Source: Azospirillaceae bacterium
GTDB lineage: Bacteria; Pseudomonadota; Alphaproteobacteria; Azospirillales; Azospirillaceae
NCBI GenBank assembly: GCA_031291675.1
Contig: JARLIO010000076.1
Location: 1-64,000 of the forward strand
Direction of reading: 5' to 3'
DNA length: 64,000 nt
A model generated the notes under the pieces. The model searched no databases and was not told the origin of the DNA. It was given only the letters and a program-made list of their open reading frames with translations. The translations under genes and the position numbers were made by a program. Numbering within the stretch: position 1 is the first letter of the stretch; the number at the start of each line of letters is the position of its first letter. Below are positions 57,268 through 64,000 of this stretch, in pieces.

Positions 57268-57283
57268 CTTACCAAACGTCAAG
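57268..57283. promoter_or_regulatory. Degenerate FNR/DNR-type box between the ferritin-like gene and nosR
   Basis: CTTACCAAACGTCAAG shares its right half-site (GTCAAG) and left CTT with the perfect palindrome before the Crp/Fnr gene. It lies about 90 bp before the nosR start, a usual position for Dnr-type activation of nos genes. Confidence 0.45.
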
Positions 57284-57373
57284 GATGGAGCCTCGACTTG
57301 CGACTAGTGTCCGGCGTCGCGAACGCGCTTGTCCCTCCATTGGCGCGCGCTTGGGCTTTCACGGGCGGGTGGC

Positions 57374-59584
57374 ATGGTCGGGTCCTTCTATCGGTTGCGA
57401 TGTATCACCACGGCATGGGCGGTCGGGCTGGCGATGATTATCGCCGTGGGCGTCGGACAGGCCGATGCCGCCGACAGTCACCTGACTGAATACCTTGTCA
57501 AAGCCCCGCTTGCCGAGATCATGCCGGGCGCGGACCGGCTGGGTCCGGTTGAAGGCACGCCGCCCGCGGCGACCGCTTACACCGGGACCAAGGTCGTCGG
57601 TTACGTCTTTCTCAACGCCGATGTCGTCAATGCCACGGGCTATTCGGGTCGGCCGATCAATGTGGTGATCGGCATCGACACCAACGGTACGATCACCGGC
57701 GCCAAGCTGGTCGAACACCATGAACCGATCGTGCTGATTGGCATTCCCGAGCAAAAAATCCGGGCTTTCATCGACGGGTTCATTGGCAGCAACCCGGCCG
57801 CCGGGACCTTTCCATCCGGCGGCAAAGGCCCCGACATCATCAGTGGCGCGACGGTGACCGTGATGGTCCTGGGCGACACGATCAACAAGTCGGTTCTCCA
57901 CGTCGCGCGCTCGCGAGGCCTGGGTCTTCTTCGTGGACAGGCTGGACAAGCCGTCACGACACCTCGCCGCGGTCTCGCCCTGGACCAGACCGGCCTTGAG
58001 AATTGGCAGGACCTGCTGGGTGACGGTTCGGTGCGGCGTCTGCACTTGTTGGTGGCCGACATCAACAAGGACTTCGCGGGCGCCAGCGATCCGCGCGCCG
58101 CCCAGCGCCCGGAACCGGGACCCGATGACGACGCCTTCATCGATCTCTATGTCGCTTTGGCCAGCGCCCCGGTGATCGGCCGTTCGCTGCTGGGTGAAGC
58201 GGGTTACGCCGACCTGCGCCAACAGCTGGCGCCGGGCCAACAGGCCGTGGTCGTGATGGGTCGCGGCCGTTATTCCTTCCGCGGATCGGGGTATGTGCGT
58301 GGCGGTATTTTCGACCGCATCGAGGTGGCGCAGCAGGAGAACACCGTTCGGTTTCGCGATCGTGACTACCATCGGCTGCCACGGGTGCTTGCCGACGGTG
58401 CACCGGATTTTCCTGAAATCGGCTTGTTCGTCGTTCCCCAGGGCAGTGACTTCGATCCGGCGACGGCGTGGCGTTTGACCTTGCTGGTCCAACGACAGGT
58501 CGGGGCCCTCGACAAAGTCTTTATCTCCACGGATCTTCCCTATCAGCTGCCGGAGAAATACCTGGAAGCAGCCGTGAAAGCGGCGCCGGTACAAGCCGGA
58601 TCGGATGTTGATGAGCCGTTATGGATCCACATCTGGCAACAGCGCGAGGTCGACATCGCCATCCTCGGTGCGTCGCTTCTGGTGCTCACCGGAATTTTCT
58701 TCTTCCAGGATTTTATGGTCCGTCGGCCGCGCCTGGCCTATTGGGTGCGTACTGTATTTTTACTGTACACCTTGTTCTGGATCGGCTGGTACGCCAACGC
58801 CCAGCTCTCCGTGGTCAATGTCCTGAACATTGCCAACACGGTCGCGACCGGATTCCACTGGGACTATTTTCTGATGGACCCGCTGATCTTCGTCCTGTGG
58901 TGCGCGACCGCGGCGTCCCTGTTGTTCTGGGGCCGCGGTGCCTATTGCGGCTGGCTGTGTCCGTTCGGCGCCTTGCAGGAGTTCACCAGCCGGTTCGCCC
59001 GCTGGGTGAAGCTGCCTCAGCTATCGATTCCCTGGGCGGTCCATGAGCGGTTGTGGCCGATCAAATACATCCTGTTCCTTGGGCTGTTCGGCGTGTCACT
59101 TTATTCCTTGTCCCTGGGCGAGCGCATCGCCGAGATCGAGCCGTTCAAGACGGCGATCATTCTCAAATTTCTCCGTACCTGGCCGTTTGTGGTCTACGCG
59201 GTGGCGATGGTCGGCGGTTCGTTGTTCGTCGAGCGCTTTTTCTGCCGCTACCTCTGCCCCCTGGGCGCCGCATTGGCCATCCCCGCGCGCATCCGCATGT
59301 TCGATTGGCTGAAGCGCTATCGCGAATGCGGCAGCCCGTGCCAGCGTTGCTCCAACGAGTGCCCGGTACAGTCGATTCATCCCGATGGTCGGATCAATCC
59401 CAACGAGTGCATCTATTGCATGCACTGTCAGGAACTCTATTCGGACGAGCATCGCTGTCCGGTGATGATCCAGCGTCGGCTGAAACGGGAACGGCGGCAA
59501 TCTCTGTCGTCCCCGGTGGTCCACCCTGCAAGTTCCCGCGCCGCGGCGACTGAATCTCACGGAGAAGACAGCGATGTCCGATAA
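57374..59584 (+). CDS. nosR: NosR, membrane iron-sulfur flavoprotein for nitrous oxide reductase
   Basis: A 736-residue regulator and electron donor of N2O reductase. A signal/membrane segment at the N terminus is followed by a periplasmic FMN domain with the flavin-attachment motif SGATVT (157-162), six or so membrane helices, and two C-terminal [4Fe-4S] sites ([44 protein letters not shown]). The length is typical. ATG 57374 is chosen, with GGCGGGTGG upstream; the frame opens at 57329. It overlaps nosZ by 11 bases. Confidence 0.95.
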   Translation: MVGSFYRLRCITTAWAVGLAMIIAVGVGQADAADSHLTEYLVKAPLAEIMPGADRLGPVEGTPPAATAYTGTKVVGYVFLNADVVNATGYSGRPINVVIGIDTNGTITGAKLVEHHEPIVLIGIPEQKIRAFIDGFIGSNPAAGTFPSGGKGPDIISGATVTVMVLGDTINKSVLHVARSRGLGLLRGQAGQAVTTPRRGLALDQTGLENWQDLLGDGSVRRLHLLVADINKDFAGASDPRAAQRPEPGPDDDAFIDLYVALASAPVIGRSLLGEAGYADLRQQLAPGQQAVVVMGRGRYSFRGSGYVRGGIFDRIEVAQQENTVRFRDRDYHRLPRVLADGAPDFPEIGLFVVPQGSDFDPATAWRLTLLVQRQVGALDKVFISTDLPYQLPEKYLEAAVKAAPVQAGSDVDEPLWIHIWQQREVDIAILGASLLVLTGIFFFQDFMVRRPRLAYWVRTVFLLYTLFWIGWYANAQLSVVNVLNIANTVATGFHWDYFLMDPLIFVLWCATAASLLFWGRGAYCGWLCPFGALQEFTSRFARWVKLPQLSIPWAVHERLWPIKYILFLGLFGVSLYSLSLGERIAEIEPFKTAIILKFLRTWPFVVYAVAMVGGSLFVERFFCRYLCPLGAALAIPARIRMFDWLKRYRECGSPCQRCSNECPVQSIHPDGRINPNECIYCMHCQELYSDEHRCPVMIQRRLKRERRQSLSSPVVHPASSRAAATESHGEDSDVR

Positions 59585-61520
59585 ACCGGAAAGTCATGAC
59601 GACAACACCAAGCTTTCGCGCCGCGAGGCGATCAGGTTCGCGGGTGCCGCCGGGTTGGGGGCGGCTGCGGTGTCGGTTCCGGCGCTGGCGACATCGGTTG
59701 CTGCCCAGCAGCCGCAAGGCAGCAGCGGGGCGACAACCGCGACCGATGCCCGGCTGGGGGAGGTCGCTCCGGGTCAGCTCGACGACTACTACGTCTTTTC
59801 GTCCAGCGGCCAGACCGGCGAGGTCCGCGTCTATGGGCTGCCGGGAATGCGCGAACTGACGCGCATTCCCGTGTTCAACCGCGATAGTGCCACCGGCTGG
59901 GGTCTGACAAACGAGAGCCTGAAGATCCTGACCCAGGACCTGCTGCCCGAAACCAAGGCCTTCCTCAAGAAGCGGGGTCTGGTCACCTATCAGAACGGCG
60001 ACGCGCACCACCCCCATGTCTCCTTCACCAATGGCACCTATGACGGCCGGTTCATCTTCATCAACGACAAAGCCAACACCCGTCTCGCCCGCATCCGCAC
60101 CGACGTGATGAAATGCGACCGCATCATCGAGATCCCCAACTCCAACGACGTCCATGGCATGCGGCCGCAGAAATATCCACGCACCGGTTATCTATTCTGC
60201 AATGGCGAGCACGAGGCGCCGTTGCCCAATGACGGTCGCGACCTCGACGACCCGAAGGCCTATCGCGCGATTTTCACCGCCGTCGATGGCGACACCATGA
60301 CGGTGGCGTGGCAGGTGATCGTCGACGGCAACCTCGACAATGTCGACTGCGACTACCAGGGCAAATACGCCTACTCGACTTGCTATAATTCGGAGATGGG
60401 CTTCACCGGCGCCGACATGATGGCCGCCGAACGGGATTGGGTCGTCATTTTCAACATCAAGCGCATCGAAGACGCGGTGAAAGCCGGCAAGGCGACGGTG
60501 ATGAATGGTGTGCCGGTGTTGGACGGTCGTCATGGTGCGCCCTACACCCGCTATGTGCCGATCGCCAACAATCCGCACGGTATCAACACCGCCCCCGACG
60601 GCATCCATGTCGCGATCAATGGCAAGTTGTCGCCGACCGTCTCGGTGATGGATGTTCGGCTGATCGACCCGCTGTTCGAAACCGATGCCGATCCGCGCAG
60701 TTGCATCGTCGCCGAGCCACAGCTTGGCCTCGGTCCGTTGCATACCGCCTATGACGGCAAGGGCAACGCCTACACGACCCTGTTCATCGACAGCCAGGTT
60801 GTGATGTGGAACATCGACAAGGCCAAACGAGCCTTCAAGGGCGAGCAGGTCGACCCGATCATTCAGAAGCTTGATGTGCATTACCAGCCAGGCCACAACC
60901 ACACCTCCATGGGCGAAACCAGGGAAGCTGACGGCAAGTGGCTGATGAGCCTCAATAAGTTCTCCAAGGACCGCTTTCTCAATGTCGGTCCGCTGAAGCC
61001 CAACAATGACCAGTTGATCTATATCGGTGACGGCAAGATGACCCTGGTGCATGACGGCGCGGCCTTCGCTGAACCGCACGACGTCACCATCATCCGCGCC
61101 GACCTGATCAAGCCGCGCGGCCTGTGGGATCGCAACGACCCGATGTGGGAGGAGGCCCGCCAGGGAGCCAAGAAAGACGGCGTCGTCCTTGAGACCGATT
61201 GCAAGGTTATCCGCGACGGCGACAAGGTCCGCGCCTACATGACATCGCAGGCGCCGATGTGGGGCCTGGACAAGATCGAGGTCAGGCAGGGTGACGAGGT
61301 GACCATCATCGTGACCAATATCGATGATACCGAAAACGTGACCCACGGCCTGGTGGTATCCAACTACGGCATCTGCATGGAGATCAGTCCGCAAATGACC
61401 GCCTCCGTGACCTTTACTGCGGACCGCCCGGGTGTGCATTGGTATTATTGCACTTGGTTCTGCCACGCCCTTCATATGGAGATGCGCGGGCGGTTGCTGG
61501 TTGCACCTCAGAAGGTCTGA
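59574..61520 (+). CDS. nosZ: Nitrous oxide reductase (clade I, Tat-exported)
   Basis: A 648-residue copper enzyme that reduces N2O to N2 in the periplasm. The twin-arginine signal [16 protein letters not shown] marks it as clade I and as folded before export. The CuZ-site His cluster begins at DAHHPHVS (143-150), and the C-terminal cupredoxin domain carries the CuA site [12 protein letters not shown] (Cys626, Trp628, Cys630, His634, Met637). All copper ligands I can check are present, so the enzyme should be active. The start lies inside the end of nosR. Confidence 0.98.
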   Translation: MSDKPESHDDNTKLSRREAIRFAGAAGLGAAAVSVPALATSVAAQQPQGSSGATTATDARLGEVAPGQLDDYYVFSSSGQTGEVRVYGLPGMRELTRIPVFNRDSATGWGLTNESLKILTQDLLPETKAFLKKRGLVTYQNGDAHHPHVSFTNGTYDGRFIFINDKANTRLARIRTDVMKCDRIIEIPNSNDVHGMRPQKYPRTGYLFCNGEHEAPLPNDGRDLDDPKAYRAIFTAVDGDTMTVAWQVIVDGNLDNVDCDYQGKYAYSTCYNSEMGFTGADMMAAERDWVVIFNIKRIEDAVKAGKATVMNGVPVLDGRHGAPYTRYVPIANNPHGINTAPDGIHVAINGKLSPTVSVMDVRLIDPLFETDADPRSCIVAEPQLGLGPLHTAYDGKGNAYTTLFIDSQVVMWNIDKAKRAFKGEQVDPIIQKLDVHYQPGHNHTSMGETREADGKWLMSLNKFSKDRFLNVGPLKPNNDQLIYIGDGKMTLVHDGAAFAEPHDVTIIRADLIKPRGLWDRNDPMWEEARQGAKKDGVVLETDCKVIRDGDKVRAYMTSQAPMWGLDKIEVRQGDEVTIIVTNIDDTENVTHGLVVSNYGICMEISPQMTASVTFTADRPGVHWYYCTWFCHALHMEMRGRLLVAPQKV

Positions 61521-61523
61521 TCA

Positions 61524-62825
61524 ATGGTGCATGGCGGCGTGACGATCCGGGTGTTCGCGGTGGCGTGGCTGATCGCCGCCGCGCCGATTGCCGCTGCTCA
61601 GTGCGCGGCAATAACGGGGCAGGAACGAGCGGTTGTGCCCGGCGAAACCAGTCTTGCCGCCGCCGTCGCCGCGGCGCAGCCCGGTGACGTCCTGGTACTT
61701 GGGCCCGGTCGTTATGGCGGCGGTGTCGTCATCGACAAGCCGCTGACCATCGAAGGTCAACCCGGTGCCATCGTCGATGGCGGCGGCAAGGGCACGGTGA
61801 TCCGCATCACCGGCCCCGATGTCACGGTACGGGGCCTGACGGTGCGCAACTCCGGCATTCGTCAGGAGGACATCGATAGCGGCATTTTCGCCGACAGGGG
61901 CGGCGACCGCGCCGTGATCGAAGCCAACCGCCTGGAAAACAATGAATTCGGCGTCAGCCTACGGGGTGCCGCGGGCGCCGTGGCCCGTGGCAATGTTGTG
62001 CTGGGGCGTCAGGACCTGCGGGTCAACGAACGGGGCGATGGCATTTCGGTGTGGAATGCCGCCGGCGCCCGGGCCGAGGACAACGACGTCCGCTACGGCC
62101 GTGATGGCATCCGCAGCACCTCCAGCCGGGATAACGTGTTTGCCGGCAACCGGTTTCACCAGCTTCGTTATGCAATCCATTACATGTGGACCGATGGTGG
62201 CACCGTCAGCAACAACCTTTCCGAAGGCAATGACGCCGGTTTCGTCATCATGTTTTCGCGTAACCTGACGATCACCGGCAATGTCTCCCGCCACGACCAC
62301 GACCATGGATTGCTCTTGAATTTCGCCAACGGCGCCCGGATCGAGGACAACGACGTCGTCGACGGCGGCACCGAATGCGTCTTCATCTACAACGCCAACG
62401 ACAATGTCCTGAGACGAAACTGGTTCGAGGGCTGCCCGATCGGCGTCCATTTCACCGCGGGCTCCGAGCGCAACCGCTTCAGCGAAAACGCTTTCGTCAA
62501 CAACCAGACCCAGGTGATGTATGTTGGGACGCGGTCGCTCGACTGGGCCACCGATGGTCGCGGCAATTACTGGAGTGATAATCCGGCCTTTGACCTGAAC
62601 GGCACCGGCATTGCGGATATGCCCTACCGCCCCAATGACATCGTCGATCGGGTGGTCTGGGCGGTGCCGCTGGCCAAGCTGCTGCTCAACAGCCCGGCCG
62701 TGCAACTGGTCCGTTGGGCGCAGGCCGAGTTTCCGGCGCTCACGCCCGGCGGCATCATCGATACCGCGCCCTTGATCCGGCCACCACCTCGCTCCCCGCT
62801 GGCGCTGGAGTCCGCCCCGCCATGA
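61524..62825 (+). CDS. nosD: NosD, periplasmic right-handed beta-helix protein for CuZ assembly
   Basis: A 433-residue exported protein. A signal peptide (RVFAVAWLIAAAPIAAA) is followed by parallel beta-helix repeats (CASH type), visible as recurring IEANRLENNEFGVSL, ARAEDNDVRYGRDGI and SNNLSEGNDAGFVI units. NosD, with NosF and NosY, is needed to build the CuZ centre of NosZ. It starts 3 bp after nosZ and overlaps nosF by 4 bases. Confidence 0.96.
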   Translation: MVHGGVTIRVFAVAWLIAAAPIAAAQCAAITGQERAVVPGETSLAAAVAAAQPGDVLVLGPGRYGGGVVIDKPLTIEGQPGAIVDGGGKGTVIRITGPDVTVRGLTVRNSGIRQEDIDSGIFADRGGDRAVIEANRLENNEFGVSLRGAAGAVARGNVVLGRQDLRVNERGDGISVWNAAGARAEDNDVRYGRDGIRSTSSRDNVFAGNRFHQLRYAIHYMWTDGGTVSNNLSEGNDAGFVIMFSRNLTITGNVSRHDHDHGLLLNFANGARIEDNDVVDGGTECVFIYNANDNVLRRNWFEGCPIGVHFTAGSERNRFSENAFVNNQTQVMYVGTRSLDWATDGRGNYWSDNPAFDLNGTGIADMPYRPNDIVDRVVWAVPLAKLLLNSPAVQLVRWAQAEFPALTPGGIIDTAPLIRPPPRSPLALESAPP

Positions 62826-63772
62826 ATGCCGTCCCTGCCACGGAGACAGCGAATGCCGTCACGCTTTCCGGCATCGGCAAGCGATATGGCCGCTATTGGG
62901 CGGTTGACCAAGTCAGCCTGGCCCTCCGGCCCGGCGAGCGGCTGGCCCTGCTCGGACACAACGGCGCCGGGAAGACGACGCTGATGAAGCTGATGCTGGG
63001 ATTGATCCGGCCGGACGTCGGCACCATCGCGGTGTTGGGTGAACCGCCCGGCGACGCGGCCTCGCCCACCCGGCGTGCGATCGGTTTCCTGCCGGAGAAC
63101 GTTACGTTCCACGATGCCATGACCGGCCGCGAGACCTTGCGTTTCTATGCCCGCCTCAAACATCGGCCGGATCGGGAATGCCGGACCCTGCTTGATCGCG
63201 TCGGCCTGAGTGCCGCGGCCGACCACCGTGTCGGCACCTACTCCAAGGGAATGCGCCAGCGCCTTGGCCTCGCGCAGGCGCTGCTGGGTGACCCCCGGCT
63301 GCTCCTGCTCGACGAGCCGACCACGGGTCTCGACCCGGCGCTGCGCGAGGCGTTCTATGCAATCATCAGCGATCTGGCGGCCGGGGGATCGGCGGTTTTG
63401 CTGTCGTCCCACCTGCTGACCGAGTTGGAGGAGCGTACCGACCGTATCGCCGTGATGAACCAGGGGCGCCTGGTGGCTGCCGGCACGCTGGACCAATTAC
63501 GTGCTGATGCCGGCTTGCCGATCGAATTTCGCCTGCGGATCGCGGAAGGGCGGCTGGCCCCGGTGGCCGACGCCCTTGCCGCACTGGCACCACGCCGTGG
63601 TGGGCCGCTCGAACTGGTGGTGGCCTGCGCACCGGCCGACAAGATGGCGGTGTTGCGCATTGTCACAGGTTTGGGCGCCGATATCGGGGATCTTGAAATT
63701 GTTCTCCCTGGTCTTGATGCGATCTATACGCGCTTTACCGCCGATGCGATTCCCGGTGAGGTGACATCGTGA
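62822..63772 (+). CDS. nosF: NosF, ABC-type ATPase of the NosDFY complex
   Basis: A 316-residue ATPase. Walker A is GHNGAGKTT (45-53), the signature is YSKGMRQRLGLAQ, and Walker B is LLLLDEPTTGLDP. It energises the NosFY membrane unit that works with NosD in copper-centre maturation. ATG 62822 overlaps the nosD stop (ATGA) and is the start, although the frame opens earlier. The stop overlaps the next start (GTGA). Confidence 0.96.
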   Translation: MNAVPATETANAVTLSGIGKRYGRYWAVDQVSLALRPGERLALLGHNGAGKTTLMKLMLGLIRPDVGTIAVLGEPPGDAASPTRRAIGFLPENVTFHDAMTGRETLRFYARLKHRPDRECRTLLDRVGLSAAADHRVGTYSKGMRQRLGLAQALLGDPRLLLLDEPTTGLDPALREAFYAIISDLAAGGSAVLLSSHLLTELEERTDRIAVMNQGRLVAAGTLDQLRADAGLPIEFRLRIAEGRLAPVADALAALAPRRGGPLELVVACAPADKMAVLRIVTGLGADIGDLEIVLPGLDAIYTRFTADAIPGEVTS

Positions 63773-64000
63773 CGGCCCTTGTGACCATTGCGGTCAAAGA
63801 GCTGCGCGACGGCCTGCGCAACCGCTGGGCCGTGACCGCCACCTTCGTCCTGGCGGGATTGGCCCTGGCTTTGGCATTCCTCGGCAGCGCCCCGACCGGG
63901 CATGTCGGTGTGCCCCCCTTGGCGGTCACCGTGGTGAGCTTGGCCAGCCTGACAGTGTTCCTGGTGCCCCTGATCGCCATCATCCTGTCCTATGACAGCC
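63769..64000 (+). CDS. nosY: NosY, permease of the NosDFY complex (3' end outside window)
   Basis: A frame opening with GTG at 63769, overlapping the nosF stop by 4 bases, is intact to the right edge. The 77 visible residues begin VTALVTIAVKELRDGLRNRW, the usual cytoplasmic start of ABC-2 permeases of the NosY type, then a membrane helix (VLAGLALALAFLGS) and a second one (VFLVPLIAIILSYDS). The stop codon is not in the window. Confidence 0.93.
   Translation, partial: MTALVTIAVKELRDGLRNRWAVTATFVLAGLALALAFLGSAPTGHVGVPPLAVTVVSLASLTVFLVPLIAIILSYDS

Overview
The window is a GC-rich stretch of bacterial chromosome. Gene content points to an alphaproteobacterium, most likely Rhodospirillales-like: a complete SUF iron-sulfur operon headed by an Rrf2/IscR-type regulator, the order glyQ-glyS-ppdK, a SPOR-domain D-Ala-D-Ala carboxypeptidase, PAS/GGDEF/EAL and hybrid-kinase signalling proteins, and a nosRZDFY cluster. 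This placement is inferred from gene content; no rRNA lies in the window.

Layout. 0-14.6 kb: a hybrid sensor kinase cut by the left edge, a GNAT acetyltransferase, a divergent PEP-carboxylase-like gene, a universal stress protein, a small class I cytochrome c, aminopeptidase N and several orphan genes. 14.9-16.0 kb: an AT-rich acyltransferase gene that looks foreign. 16-22.8 kb (minus strand): iscR-like, sufB, sufC, sufD, sufS, sufU, sufT and sufA, mostly with short gaps or start/stop overlaps, behind a perfect 9-7-9 inverted-repeat operator. 23.0-23.2 kb (plus strand): a candidate structured small RNA ending in a strong intrinsic terminator. 23.2-26.7 kb (minus): a translationally coupled cassette of two P-loop ATPases and a DUF3800 protein, the best candidate here for an undescribed (possibly defence) system. 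26.8-35 kb: an RlmM-like methyltransferase, a three-gene unit (helical protein, VWA-like protein, membrane J-domain protein), galU and ugd, a 163-bp MITE-like element next to a decayed phosphohexomutase, and a penicillin-binding protein. 35-46.4 kb: a putative lipoprotein, a diguanylate cyclase/phosphodiesterase, a HicAB module, tRNA-Pro(CGG), a polyprenyl diphosphate synthase, a DUF2007 protein, a TrmN6-like methyltransferase, a chemoreceptor and an S49 peptidase. 46.4-54.2 kb: a second GNAT gene, a second copy of the MITE inserted at the edge of another C-rich inverted-repeat element, then glyQ, glyS and ppdK. 54.2-64 kb: a periplasmic solute-binding protein, a Crp/Fnr regulator with a palindromic FNR/DNR-type box upstream, a ferritin-like protein, and the N2O-reduction operon nosR-nosZ-nosD-nosF-nosY, whose last gene is cut by the right edge.

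Taken together the region suggests a facultative, denitrification-capable, motile organism. Iron-sulfur biogenesis and N2O respiration each carry recognisable regulatory sites. Mobile-element traces (two MITE copies with different 10-bp target duplications, a nested C-rich element and a phosphohexomutase pseudogene) mark where the chromosome has been remodelled.
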